A stretch of 64,000 bases of DNA from Arcobacter roscoffensis (lineage in GTDB: Bacteria > Campylobacterota > Campylobacteria > Campylobacterales > Arcobacteraceae). The stretch is from contig NZ_CP100595.1 of NCBI RefSeq assembly GCF_024267655.1, positions 2,976,001 to 3,040,000 on the forward strand, in the 5' to 3' direction. The notes under the pieces were generated by a model. That model did no database searches, was not told the origin of the DNA, and worked only from the letters and a program-made list of their open reading frames with translations. Numbering within the stretch: position 1 is the first letter of the stretch; each line of letters opens with the position of its first letter. Shown in pieces: positions 16,310 to 25,219 of this stretch. A program made the position numbers and the translations under genes.

Positions 16310-16375
16310 GTTAGTCCTTTTTTAAATATTAATTATTATACTAAGATTTTATTAAATAAGGGTATAATAATAACC
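16310..16375. promoter_or_regulatory. Divergent promoters of the two maf genes
   Basis: A TATAAT on the minus strand (16335-16340) faces maf1 and a TATAAT on the plus strand (16363-16368) faces maf2. The plus box ends only 7 nt before the ATG at 16376, so if it is used the maf2 transcript would begin at or next to its start codon. Confidence 0.5.
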
Positions 16376-18193
16376 ATGCAAGAACTACAAGAAACAATAA
16401 TTCAGATTTATCAAAAAAATATAATTTTTCTAAAAAAGAACTACTTTGAGATTTATAAAAAAATAGAAGATTTAGAAAAAAATCTTCTAGAAACTTATCA
16501 TCTTGATTACATAGATAATCATTTTGAATTGATTCATCAAGATAAAAAAATATATAATTGTGACCCTTTTTATGATGGCCAATACAGAGCTAAAAATATC
16601 TACAACAATGAAAATATAATTTCATTAATTGATCCAAATAAAACTCTTGTATCCTATGGGGATATAGATGAAGAAGTAGAAACATCTGAATTTATAAATG
16701 AATATGTAGAGCAGTTAAAAAATATTGAAATACCAAAAGAACAAAGTAATAAATTCATATTCTTAGGTACTTTACTTGGTGTTCATTTAAATGATATCCA
16801 TAGAGTTTTAAACTCAAAAGTTTATTTAATTATAGAGCCAAATATAGAAATTTTTAGATTATCTTTATTCCTTACTGATTATGAAGAGATTGCTCAAAAT
16901 AGTCAAATATTTTTTAGTATTTCACAAAATGAAGAAGAACTTAAAAACTGCATTATTAATTTCCTAAAATATAAATCTAGTTACAACAACTTTATTAGAT
17001 TTGAGCTTGCAAGTTCTAATGAACTTGATTTGGTTTCAAAAGTAAGTGAAATATTAACTTTAGAAAATAAAATAAGATACCCTTTTGCAGAATATATTTA
17101 TAGTTTAAAAAGAGGTTTTTATTACCTAAAAAACAATCAAAATGGCATTTTAAAAACTATTATAAAAAAAGATTTTTTACAAGAAAAACCTATCTTATTT
17201 TTAGCTGCAGGACCTTCTTTAGATAAAAATGTTGACTTTATAAAAGAGTGTAAAGATAGATTTATAATAGTTACAGCAGCTGCCATTTTAAAGTTTTTGG
17301 AAAGTCATCAAATACACCCTGATATTATAATCTCAATTGATGCAGGGGAAACAACAGTTAGAAATCAATTTGATGTAAATAAAGAGTTTTTTAAAGACTC
17401 TTTAATTATTAGTTCAATTAAAACTGACCCAAAAATCTATGAAGAGATAAATAATAGTAATATATTTTTTATTCAGACATCTATTGAATTTTTGATAAAT
17501 ACAGGCTTGATCCCAGGAGTTACTGTAGGAGATATTGGTTTAAAAATTTTACTTACTCTTGGGGCAAAAGAGATCTATTTATTAGGATTAGATGCAGCTA
17601 TTGATGAAAAAACAGGAGAAACACACTTCTCTTCATACTATTACAATAAAGAGATTCAAAAAGAAGAAGAGAATAACTATAAAAACTATCTTGTAGATGT
17701 AAAAGGAAACTTCAATAATAATGTTAAAACCACATTACTTTATAAAGATATGATTGAAAGTATAAATGAAATAAAAGAAGATTTAATTAAAGGCTCTTCT
17801 ATATACAATCTATCTAAAGGGGCTTACTTTAATAATACAAAACCTTTAAAACTTTTAGATATAAATACTAGTAATTTCAAAAAGTTTGATAAAAACTCTT
17901 ATATTAAATCTTTAATAAATCAATTAAAAACTATCACAAGAAAAGAACTTGAAAAAATTGATATAAACGAAATGAAAAAAGAGAGTAAAGTAATTAAAAA
18001 ACTAAAAACATCTAAAAATATAGAAAAAGATTTTGAAAAATTAAAAAACAATTTCCCAACATCTTTTGTTATTCAAATATTAGATGAATTTTTTCTTCTT
18101 ACAAATCCTTATAGTTCTTATCTTGAAGATAAGTGTATTCAACTTTCACAGATAAATAGAATTTTAAATACCTTTGAGGAGATTTATAACTAA
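16376..18193 (+). CDS. Motility accessory factor (Maf, DUF115) protein 2
   Basis: A second Maf-type protein, 605 residues from the ATG at 16376. An in-frame ATG exists at 16286 but it lies inside the divergent maf1 gene and upstream of both promoters, and homology to maf1 starts only after residue 31 of that longer reading (QELQETIIQIYQKNIIFL). The DUF115 core is clear: KPILFLAAGPSLDKNVDFI, ILKFLESHQIHPDIIISID and GVTVGDIGLKILLTLGAKEIYLLGLDAAID. It also shares FLGTLLGVHLNDI with maf1. It is likely to glycosylate flagellin, perhaps with another sugar or at other sites. AAGGG lies 13 nt upstream, rather far, so initiation may be leaderless. Confidence 0.92.
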   Translation: MQELQETIIQIYQKNIIFLKKNYFEIYKKIEDLEKNLLETYHLDYIDNHFELIHQDKKIYNCDPFYDGQYRAKNIYNNENIISLIDPNKTLVSYGDIDEEVETSEFINEYVEQLKNIEIPKEQSNKFIFLGTLLGVHLNDIHRVLNSKVYLIIEPNIEIFRLSLFLTDYEEIAQNSQIFFSISQNEEELKNCIINFLKYKSSYNNFIRFELASSNELDLVSKVSEILTLENKIRYPFAEYIYSLKRGFYYLKNNQNGILKTIIKKDFLQEKPILFLAAGPSLDKNVDFIKECKDRFIIVTAAAILKFLESHQIHPDIIISIDAGETTVRNQFDVNKEFFKDSLIISSIKTDPKIYEEINNSNIFFIQTSIEFLINTGLIPGVTVGDIGLKILLTLGAKEIYLLGLDAAIDEKTGETHFSSYYYNKEIQKEEENNYKNYLVDVKGNFNNNVKTTLLYKDMIESINEIKEDLIKGSSIYNLSKGAYFNNTKPLKLLDINTSNFKKFDKNSYIKSLINQLKTITRKELEKIDINEMKKESKVIKKLKTSKNIEKDFEKLKNNFPTSFVIQILDEFFLLTNPYSSYLEDKCIQLSQINRILNTFEEIYN

Positions 18194-18221
18194 GACTATT
18201 TTCTTACATATAGTCTTAGTT
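18188..18221. terminator. Hairpin across the convergent ends of maf2 and the methyltransferase
   Basis: A perfect 12-bp inverted repeat, AACTAAGACTAT/ATAGTCTTAGTT, spans both stop codons, which lie 2 nt apart. There is no long T run on either side, so it may block RNA decay or act as a weak two-way terminator. Confidence 0.55.
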
Positions 18222-19257
18222 GAGAATGGAAATTATCTTCTGTTTTAAATCCGAAGATTTCACTATCATTTGCTTTTAATTCATATTCAGGTAAAAAACT
18301 ATCATAGTCATCGCCTAAAATTGGTGTTTCTACACCATAAATTGTATCTTCATCTCTTTTTTTCTTACCCTCTTGAATATTTCTAAGTAATATAAATTGT
18401 GGGGCTAAGTCTCTAATATATTTACAATAGTTATTTACAACATCTGGCTCCATTTCTTGAAAAGAAATAAAGTTTACAAATAAATCAATTTTACCTTTTA
18501 GTTTCTCAATCTGCCAAGAACATAGATTTACAGCTTTGTAACTCTGTTTTAATTTATCAATCTCTAAAACCTCTTCTTTATGCAAATCACCATAATCAGC
18601 AATATTTTCTTTACCAAATACTTCTTTTAAATAGTACGAAGAAACAAAAGAAACAGGAGGAATATCTGCATTTATATAGAAAATATCATTTCTTTCATCA
18701 CCAAGTAAGATTTCTCCTAAAGTACCAAATCCACCACCTATTTCCATCACATTTTTAATAGTTGATGAATCAACATGTTTCTTTAGAAAATTTAGTCCCA
18801 ATAAATAATTTAGAAATGACCTAGAGAAATTTCTATTATCGAAGTTAAATTGCTCTAAAGGCTGTCCAACATTACTTTCAGATACTTTACTTGTATAAGG
18901 AGAAGATTCTATATTACTTCCTTTAAGAACTCTATAATCACTAAAAGCTTGAAGTTTACCAGACAGTAAAAAATCAAATCTTGTATTTGATTTTGCATCA
19001 CTTGTAGCTTTTTTTAGTTCTACTTTTGTTTCATTATATAAATTTTCATTTTCATAGTATTCAGAGTAAGAATAATTAGGAACAAAAAAACCTCTTGTAG
19101 TTTTTAGAGACCGAAAGTTTTCAACACCTTGCTCTTTAATTTCTTTCACAATTACCTTTGAACCCTCTTCCCAGAATGTAGTTGGCCTATATACTTCTTT
19201 TTGTTTAGACATATCCTCGAACATTAAATCCATTAAACTTAAATCAAAACTCTTCAC
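18196..19257 (-). CDS. Putative sugar O-methyltransferase (NanM-like)
   Basis: SAM-dependent methyltransferase of 353 residues. The centre holds the class I motif VMEIGGGFGTLGEILL followed by the DIFYINADIPPVSFVSSYYLKEVFG segment found in the putative sugar O-methyltransferase family that neighbours sialic-acid-type gene clusters. It is the last gene of the pseudaminic-acid operon, 13 nt after pseI, so it most likely methylates a hydroxyl of pseudaminic acid or of a related glycan. Substrate is inferred from context only. No membrane segment. Confidence 0.8.
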   Translation of the reverse strand: MKSFDLSLMDLMFEDMSKQKEVYRPTTFWEEGSKVIVKEIKEQGVENFRSLKTTRGFFVPNYSYSEYYENENLYNETKVELKKATSDAKSNTRFDFLLSGKLQAFSDYRVLKGSNIESSPYTSKVSESNVGQPLEQFNFDNRNFSRSFLNYLLGLNFLKKHVDSSTIKNVMEIGGGFGTLGEILLGDERNDIFYINADIPPVSFVSSYYLKEVFGKENIADYGDLHKEEVLEIDKLKQSYKAVNLCSWQIEKLKGKIDLFVNFISFQEMEPDVVNNYCKYIRDLAPQFILLRNIQEGKKKRDEDTIYGVETPILGDDYDSFLPEYELKANDSEIFGFKTEDNFHSQLRLYVRK

Positions 19258-19270
19258 TTATTATCCTCTT

Positions 19271-20308
19271 TTATAAATCACTAAATGTTAAAGCATCACC
19301 AAAATAGTAATCTTTCTTTGCTTTTTTACCTAATATTTCATTTAAATACTTTGGGTGAAGTCCTAATCCAGGTCTTACACTTTTTATATTCTCTTTGCTA
19401 AAAAATTCGCCCTCTTTTATATCTTTACTCACATAAAGACTTCGACTAAATGTTCTACTTTTTTTTCTTTTTTCGGTAAGTTTATAATCCACTTTCCCTA
19501 ATAGCTTTTCAGTATTTCTTATCTCTTTTATCATTTTTGAAAAGTCTTCTTTTTCCATTGAAAACTCACTATCAGGACCACCTATAGATTTATCTAAAAT
19601 AAAATGTTTTTCTATTACTTTTGCACCTAATGTAGTTGCTACAATTGGAGCTGTTGAACCTATAGTATGATCAGAAAATCCTACTTCAACAGAAAATGTA
19701 CTTTTCATATTAGGAATTGTTAATAAGTTTGCATCGTCTAAAGGTGCGGGGTATGCACTTGTACATTTTAATAAAACAATTTTATCATTTCCCACACTCT
19801 TACAAATATCTACAGCATCTTGAATTTCATCAATTGTTGCAATTCCTGTTGATATAATGATTGGCTTCATTTTTGAGGCTGCATATCTAATTAATTCATA
19901 ATCTGTAATCTCAAATGAAGCTATTTTATAAGCTGGCGTGTCAAGATCTTCTAATAAATCAATTGCTGTTTTATCAAAAGGTGAAGAAAAAATTATTATA
20001 TCAATCTCTTTTGCATAATCAAATAGTTGTTTATGCCATTCCCATGGAGTATGAGCTTCTTCATATAAATCGTATAAATACTTTCCATCCCATAAGGTAT
20101 CTTGAGAGATTTTAAACTCATCTTTTTTACAATTTAAAGTTATAGTATCTGCTCTATAAGTTTGCAACTTAATGGCATTTGCACCTATTTCTTTTGCTGC
20201 TTTGATTGTGTCTAATGCATTTTGTAAATTACCATTGTGATTTGCACTTAATTCAGCAATAATAAAAACTCCATCCTTTTTTAAGTCAAAACTTCCTATT
20301 TTAAACAT
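19271..20308 (-). CDS. pseI: PseI, pseudaminic acid synthase
   Basis: Condenses 6-deoxy-AltdiNAc with phosphoenolpyruvate to pseudaminic acid. The 345-residue protein has the NeuB TIM barrel (about residues 1-250), beginning with FIIAELSANHNGNLQNALDTIKAAKEIGANAIKLQTY, and containing STGIATIDEI, LLKCTSAYP and GFSDHTIG, then a C-terminal antifreeze-like SAF domain (about residues 285-345). The AELSANHNG form points to PseI rather than NeuB or LegI. It is 12 nt downstream of the YtoQ-like gene in the operon headed by pseB. Confidence 0.94.
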   Translation of the reverse strand: MFKIGSFDLKKDGVFIIAELSANHNGNLQNALDTIKAAKEIGANAIKLQTYRADTITLNCKKDEFKISQDTLWDGKYLYDLYEEAHTPWEWHKQLFDYAKEIDIIIFSSPFDKTAIDLLEDLDTPAYKIASFEITDYELIRYAASKMKPIIISTGIATIDEIQDAVDICKSVGNDKIVLLKCTSAYPAPLDDANLLTIPNMKSTFSVEVGFSDHTIGSTAPIVATTLGAKVIEKHFILDKSIGGPDSEFSMEKEDFSKMIKEIRNTEKLLGKVDYKLTEKRKKSRTFSRSLYVSKDIKEGEFFSKENIKSVRPGLGLHPKYLNEILGKKAKKDYYFGDALTFSDL

Positions 20309-20320
20309 AATAATCTTTCT

Positions 20321-20755
20321 TTATTTTTTTAAATATTCTAATATCTCTACAACTTCTGCTTCTGTTTCTACAGAAGCACTTGAAACACTATCTATTTCTT
20401 TTAATGGATGATTAAAAGACTGAGGATGGATAATAATAAGCTTTTTACCTAAAGCACTAGCATAACCTGCATCAAATGCTGCATTCCATTGCTTATATTG
20501 TTCCCCAAACTTTACAATTACAATATCACTCTTTTGTATTGAAATATGAGTTTTAATGCTATTTATTTTTGCACTAGCATTATCATTATAAAAAGAACTG
20601 CCTTGATCTCCCATAATTACTTTCCCAACATTATCACTTGTACCATGGTCTAATTGAGGAGAGGAAAATGTATAATCTAATTCTTTTTGTTTACAAAGAT
20701 TTATAAGTTCATCTCTCCAATTTGAATGTATCTCACCTGCTAAATAAATATTCAT
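20321..20755 (-). CDS. YtoQ-family protein
   Basis: A 144-residue protein that begins MNIYLAGEIHSNWRDELINL and contains FGEQYKQWNAAFDAGYASALGKKLIIIHP, matching the YtoQ family, which resembles the nucleoside 2-deoxyribosyltransferase fold. No function has been established for YtoQ that I know of. Here it overlaps the WbqC-like gene by 4 nt within the pseudaminic-acid operon, which suggests a part in nucleotide-sugar metabolism or housekeeping of CMP by-products; that is a guess. The protein is full length for the family. Confidence 0.78.
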   Translation of the reverse strand: MNIYLAGEIHSNWRDELINLCKQKELDYTFSSPQLDHGTSDNVGKVIMGDQGSSFYNDNASAKINSIKTHISIQKSDIVIVKFGEQYKQWNAAFDAGYASALGKKLIIIHPQSFNHPLKEIDSVSSASVETEAEVVEILEYLKK

Positions 20756-21477
20756 TTGTACTCCTTAATAAAATTTCTACCACCAATTATTATTTCTTTT
20801 GTTTTATTTATTCCCTCATTAAATAATACATCAAGGATTCCTAAATATGGAATAAATTCATCTCCAATTTGACTATAAGTTTTATGACTATAATCTTGAT
20901 AAAAAACATCTATATCTTCACATGCAAAACTTTCTATATTTTCATCTAAATATACTTTTGAACCTATTGGTGAAATATATTCTAAACAAGATAATTTTTT
21001 ACAAATACTCAAAATCAAGTCCGACTTTAAACCTTGTATGTCTTTTAAAGAAGAACTGCAAATAAACTTATCTTCATATCCAAGTAAAGAGGAAATCTCT
21101 CTTATAAAGTTTATATTATACAAAGATAAACTATTTGTTTGAAAAGATATAATATCAAAAACTCTATTTTCTAACTCTTCGAAATATTTAGCTTTTTTAT
21201 AATTTCTTAAAAGTAAATTTTTAAGTTTATTTCTAAAATCAAAGTTTTCATAAGAAATTTCTGCATCTTTAAGAATTGTTTTATCTCTTGAATTAGTTTT
21301 TTTTATTGGAATACTAAACATGTACTCTTTATTATCTATTTTCAATTTATTTCTTACTTGCCAACTTCTTTTTACCAACTGAACATTATCTAAAAATACA
21401 AATTTATCCACATAGTTTATTAAATCAAAATAACCTATCCAGGGATTAAAAGTTGGTTGCATAATTGCTATTTTCAA
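20752..21477 (-). CDS. WbqC-like protein
   Basis: A 241-residue protein of the WbqC-like family, found in O-antigen, capsule and flagellar glycan clusters and of unproven biochemistry. The signature start is MKIAIMQPTFNPWIGYFDLINYVDKFVFLDNVQLVKRSWQ, a nucleotide-binding-like opening with PWIGYFDLI. It overlaps its neighbours on both sides by 4 nt (ATGA type), showing tight translational coupling. A role in transferring an acyl or amino-acyl group to a sugar has been proposed for the family, but nothing here shows the substrate. Confidence 0.82.
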   Translation of the reverse strand: MKIAIMQPTFNPWIGYFDLINYVDKFVFLDNVQLVKRSWQVRNKLKIDNKEYMFSIPIKKTNSRDKTILKDAEISYENFDFRNKLKNLLLRNYKKAKYFEELENRVFDIISFQTNSLSLYNINFIREISSLLGYEDKFICSSSLKDIQGLKSDLILSICKKLSCLEYISPIGSKVYLDENIESFACEDIDVFYQDYSHKTYSQIGDEFIPYLGILDVLFNEGINKTKEIIIGGRNFIKEYK

Positions 21478-22148
21478 TTAATTTTACCCCAAAGTACCAT
21501 ATCAGAATTCAAAACAATGGTATTTTCACTTTGTGGATTCTGACATTCACAAGAGAGTGTAATAAAATCCTTTAAATCAAGAGTTTTTTTAAGTAAATCT
21601 ACTAATTCAAATTCACTGTAAAACCTGTTTATACACGAGGCTTCACCAGTAATATCAAATTCTTCTGATAATTTATAAGTATTACATTCTAGTTTTTCAC
21701 CAATCCCAAATCTAAAATCTTTAGGAGTTCTACATCTTACAAAAATAGAAGCATCTTTTTTTATATTATTGTTTTGAATCATAGTTTTAAGAAAAACTAC
21801 TAAATCCTCTTTTTTTATATAATTAATAATATTCGGTAATAAAAATACATCTACTTCCAAGTTCTTATTATTATTTGCAAATGCTAACATATCATCACAG
21901 TAAAAAGTAAAATTTCCAGTATTTTCATAAATATTTTGAAAATTATAATTTGCATCTGATACAGCTTGATTTGAAATATCTATACCTATTACATCATAGT
22001 TATACTGACTAAATAAAGCTAAATTATTTCCATTTGAACATCCAAATTCTATAACTTTACCTTTAGAATTAAAAAGTTTTTCTTTAAAAAAGTATTTGAT
22101 TATATATTCATCTGGATATTTTAATCCTTTTATATTTTTAACATTCAT
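21474..22148 (-). CDS. Class I SAM-dependent methyltransferase
   Basis: A 224-residue methyltransferase. Motif I is KVIEFGCSNGNNLALFSQYNYDVIGIDIS (about residues 32-60), followed by an acidic segment FYCDDMLAFANN and the post-motif VDVFLLPNIINYI. It overlaps the oxidoreductase gene by 11 nt and the WbqC-like gene by 4 nt. The target is probably a pseudaminic-acid derivative or glycan precursor, inferred from operon position only. Confidence 0.8.
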   Translation of the reverse strand: MNVKNIKGLKYPDEYIIKYFFKEKLFNSKGKVIEFGCSNGNNLALFSQYNYDVIGIDISNQAVSDANYNFQNIYENTGNFTFYCDDMLAFANNNKNLEVDVFLLPNIINYIKKEDLVVFLKTMIQNNNIKKDASIFVRCRTPKDFRFGIGEKLECNTYKLSEEFDITGEASCINRFYSEFELVDLLKKTLDLKDFITLSCECQNPQSENTIVLNSDMVLWGKIN

Positions 22149-23538
22149 CTAAAAACCTTTTCACTTTTAAATATAAATCTTTTTTAATATCACTTTCAAA
22201 GAATAAATCTTTCTGAGATAAGATACCTAGTAAAGTAAGATTTTTTATATTTCTATTTAAAATACTCTCCCTTACCCTATCCATTGTTTCAATATTATCT
22301 TTAGTTAACAAAGGAAAACCGTAATCAAGTACTTCAGTTTTTGCAAACTTTACTTTACAAGCTTTTCCAAAAACATTAAACGCCTTTAATTCATCAATTG
22401 CCGTTTGTGTTATTTTATCAATATTTTCTAAATCATTATCTGATGCTAAGGTTTCTATACTTATTGGATATAAACCATTTCTTTTTGCTCCACTACAATA
22501 GTTTATATAGTTATCAACCCTGAATGTTTTATATTCACTATCATAATTATAGAAATAGCAAATATCTCCTATTTTAAGTTTTTTATCAATTAATAGATTT
22601 GTAATTACAGTTTTTGGAGGTTTTTGAAATTTTAAATTATCTAATTTAATTTTTAAAAGATTTTTTAAAATCAAATGTCCTGCAGACCAAAATAAATGAT
22701 TAATATTTTTTATTTTTGTATTAGATAAAATAATTTCTTCTATTCTATTATTCTTTTCTACTATATCCTTTACCTCATCTTCTAGATGAATATTCACTCC
22801 TTGTTTTTCAAGCTGTTCTTTTAAGGCTTCAATAACTCTATAAATTCCATATTTTTTAGGATAATAAGCTTTCTTTACACCTAAAATATCTGAACCTAAA
22901 TTCTTTTGCTCAGGATAAGATAAAATTGAACTTAAAAGTTGTGTAGGAAGAAGGTCTTTCATTATTTTTTCATCAAAAAGCCCAACTCTAACAAGTGGAG
23001 TTAGAAACATTGCCATATAATCCATGTGCTTTGGATGGATACCATATAAAGATTTAAACACAGGGACTACTGCTTCTTTAGTAATTTTTTTACCAAATAA
23101 AGATTTAGAGTATTCATATGCAGTTGTCTTTTTATGTTCTTTTGTTTTTTCAAAGTTTTTAAGAAAATCTATTCTTAATTCATCAATATTCTTTCTTTTT
23201 CTTAAATCAATAAAAGGAGAGTTTTGTTGAAGTTTCCCATCAAAATAGATACCTGTCAAAGCCCTTTTTTGACCATTAATTGCAGAAGAGACTTGCCATT
23301 CATTAGAAGGAAGTAAATCTCTTAAGATATTATCAAGTTCATTAATTCCTGTTTCTAAAATATTATGAGCACCATAGTCAAACTTCCCATTCTTTCCATA
23401 ATCAAAACATTTTAATAAACCACCCAAACTGTTAGTTTTTTCAATTAAGTGAATATTATATTTTTTATCTTCTGCTAACAATGATGCAGATAAAAGACCT
23501 GCAATACCCCCACCAACAATAACGATATTTTCTTTCAT
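22138..23538 (-). CDS. FAD-dependent oxidoreductase (amine oxidase/protoporphyrinogen oxidase type)
   Basis: A 466-residue flavoprotein. The dinucleotide-binding motif IVIVGGGIAGLLSASLLAE opens the protein (residues 5-23), followed by LIEKTNSLGGLLKCFDYG, typical of the amine oxidase and UDP-galactopyranose mutase-like superfamily. It lies 11 nt after pseG. In similar surface-sugar clusters such proteins oxidise or rearrange sugar nucleotides, but the substrate is not visible here. Possible alternatives are a desaturase-like or a mutase-like activity. Confidence 0.78.
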   Translation of the reverse strand: MKENIVIVGGGIAGLLSASLLAEDKKYNIHLIEKTNSLGGLLKCFDYGKNGKFDYGAHNILETGINELDNILRDLLPSNEWQVSSAINGQKRALTGIYFDGKLQQNSPFIDLRKRKNIDELRIDFLKNFEKTKEHKKTTAYEYSKSLFGKKITKEAVVPVFKSLYGIHPKHMDYMAMFLTPLVRVGLFDEKIMKDLLPTQLLSSILSYPEQKNLGSDILGVKKAYYPKKYGIYRVIEALKEQLEKQGVNIHLEDEVKDIVEKNNRIEEIILSNTKIKNINHLFWSAGHLILKNLLKIKLDNLKFQKPPKTVITNLLIDKKLKIGDICYFYNYDSEYKTFRVDNYINYCSGAKRNGLYPISIETLASDNDLENIDKITQTAIDELKAFNVFGKACKVKFAKTEVLDYGFPLLTKDNIETMDRVRESILNRNIKNLTLLGILSQKDLFFESDIKKDLYLKVKRFLDEC

Positions 23539-23549
23539 AGCATCTCCTC

Positions 23550-24488
23550 TTATCTAAATATTGTATTTCTCTTATAAAACTTTTCATAATTTCTAATTAG
23601 CTTTTCTATTTCTTTTTCTAATTTTTTATTATGAAACTTCTTTAAAGTACAAAATCTCTTTTCTTTTGAAAAGTTAAACATATCATTTTGATTTGATGCA
23701 GTTTTTATAGCTATAAAAGGTAGTTTCATATAAATAACTTCATTTAGAGCTACGCTTGGCGAAATAATTGCAAAATCACTTTTTGACATCAAAGTTGCAA
23801 CTCTTGCTGTATTAATATGCAAGGTAACTTTTTTTCTATCTTTAACAGTTCTACTTAGTTTGTCTAAATTCTTATTTGATGAACTTGTAACTACATCTAT
23901 TTTAAAATTATATTTTAACAAAATATCTAAAATCTTAATATTTAAAAAAGAGTGATCAGTCCCACCCATCATCAATAAAACCTTATGCACTTTTTTTGAT
24001 TTTTTTAGTTTTACTCTTTTAGTCTTTTTAAATTCTTCTCTTAAAAGAGTATATTTACTTCCACATTTAACTTTACAAAAAGAAGGAACAAGATTTTTAT
24101 ACTTCTTTTTTTTAGCACTAATGTTATGATTTAAAACTTCATCACAGTAATGTTTCTCATAAGTATCATCAAAACATAATAGTTTAATATTTAGTTTCTG
24201 TTTTATAGATTTTTCATACTTATAGTCAAAATCATAACTATCAATAACTAATAAATCAATTTTATTTGCCTTACAAGTATTTACCAATACATCAATACTT
24301 TGATCTTTTAATATTAATAATTCAAAACCCTCTTCAATAATTAAACTATTTGCATTTCCTTTTAACTCTTCACAAGCAAATATTACTCGATTATTTTTCT
24401 TTTTATATTTATTTGCAAGAACTAAGCATCTGCTTAGATGTCCTAATCCTATAGAACTTGAAGAGTTCACTCTAATTAGAATATTCAT
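23550..24488 (-). CDS. pseG: PseG, UDP-6-deoxy-AltdiNAc hydrolase
   Basis: Removes UDP from UDP-2,4-diacetamido-2,4,6-trideoxy-altropyranose to release the sugar for PseI. The 312-residue protein starts MNILIRVNSSSSIGLGHLSRCLVLA, with His17 in the GHLSRC motif at the place of the family's catalytic histidine. The GT-B-like C-terminal half has MMGGTDHSFLN and SPSVALNEVIYMKLPFIAIKTASNQNDM, the UDP-binding region. It is about 40 residues longer than the Campylobacter jejuni protein but is not fused to an acetyltransferase, which matters because no pseH is visible. It overlaps the cytidylyltransferase gene by 4 nt. Confidence 0.9.
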   Translation of the reverse strand: MNILIRVNSSSSIGLGHLSRCLVLANKYKKKNNRVIFACEELKGNANSLIIEEGFELLILKDQSIDVLVNTCKANKIDLLVIDSYDFDYKYEKSIKQKLNIKLLCFDDTYEKHYCDEVLNHNISAKKKKYKNLVPSFCKVKCGSKYTLLREEFKKTKRVKLKKSKKVHKVLLMMGGTDHSFLNIKILDILLKYNFKIDVVTSSSNKNLDKLSRTVKDRKKVTLHINTARVATLMSKSDFAIISPSVALNEVIYMKLPFIAIKTASNQNDMFNFSKEKRFCTLKKFHNKKLEKEIEKLIRNYEKFYKRNTIFR

Positions 24489-25219
24489 ACTTCTTTCTGC
24501 TTTACATTAGAATTCATTTCAACTAAAGTAGGATTACTTTTTAATAAATCGATTAACTGTTCATATGAAAAATCTGTTTTATTATCAAACTTTTCATATA
24601 TCTGTTTTATTAACTCATAATCATCTTCTTCATCTAAAGTTATTCTAAATCTTGAGTCATCATTACTGTTTTTAAACTCTAAAATATTTAGTTTATCTTT
24701 GATTGTTGTATGCATATATACTGTTACATGTTCTTTTTCAGTTTTTGTAGTAGCATTTGTATTAGCTTCTTTAAGTAATGAAAATTTAAATATTTCAACA
24801 TCCATTCCTCTAGGAAAACCAGTTTCATCTCCACAACTTAAATAATCCACAGATGATTTTTTAAAAGTATCTATGCAAGATTTTAATATATCTTTATCCA
24901 ATAAAGGACAATCAGATGTTAATCTAACCACAATATCATTTTCTTTTGCTTCATACTTTAAAGCTGCCTCATAATATCTACTTAAAACATTATTTGTATC
25001 ACCTTTATAATATTTTAAATCTAATTTTTCACAAATGTCAACTATTGGTTTTTGTGTTCCATCATTAGTTGTAGCAATAACTATATTATCTTTGAACTCT
25101 TTTATTCTATCTATCATTACTTCTAATACTGTTTTATTACATAAAGGAAGCATTACCTTTGCAGCTAATCTTGTACTTGTCATTCTAGCTTGAATAATTA
25201 TAAATACTCTATCTTCCAT
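24485..25219 (-). CDS. SpsF-type cytidylyltransferase, probable PseF replacement
   Basis: A 244-residue nucleotidyltransferase with FIIIQARMTSTRLAAKVMLPL at the N-terminus, the SpsF (COG1861) form of the nucleotide-binding loop, then RLTSDCPLLDKDI and GFPRGMDVEIF. These differ from the classical PseF/NeuA opening. Placed between pseC and pseG, it most likely activates pseudaminic acid to CMP-Pse. It overlaps the end of pseC by 11 nt. A different activated sugar is possible, but no other CMP-sugar synthetase is present in the operon. Confidence 0.83.
   Translation of the reverse strand: MEDRVFIIIQARMTSTRLAAKVMLPLCNKTVLEVMIDRIKEFKDNIVIATTNDGTQKPIVDICEKLDLKYYKGDTNNVLSRYYEAALKYEAKENDIVVRLTSDCPLLDKDILKSCIDTFKKSSVDYLSCGDETGFPRGMDVEIFKFSLLKEANTNATTKTEKEHVTVYMHTTIKDKLNILEFKNSNDDSRFRITLDEEDDYELIKQIYEKFDNKTDFSYEQLIDLLKSNPTLVEMNSNVKQKEV

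Noticed and set aside
16286-16375. N-terminal extension of maf2 from an ATG at 16286
   Set aside because: It would begin inside the divergent maf1 gene and upstream of the promoter boxes, and the extra 30 residues do not match the family.
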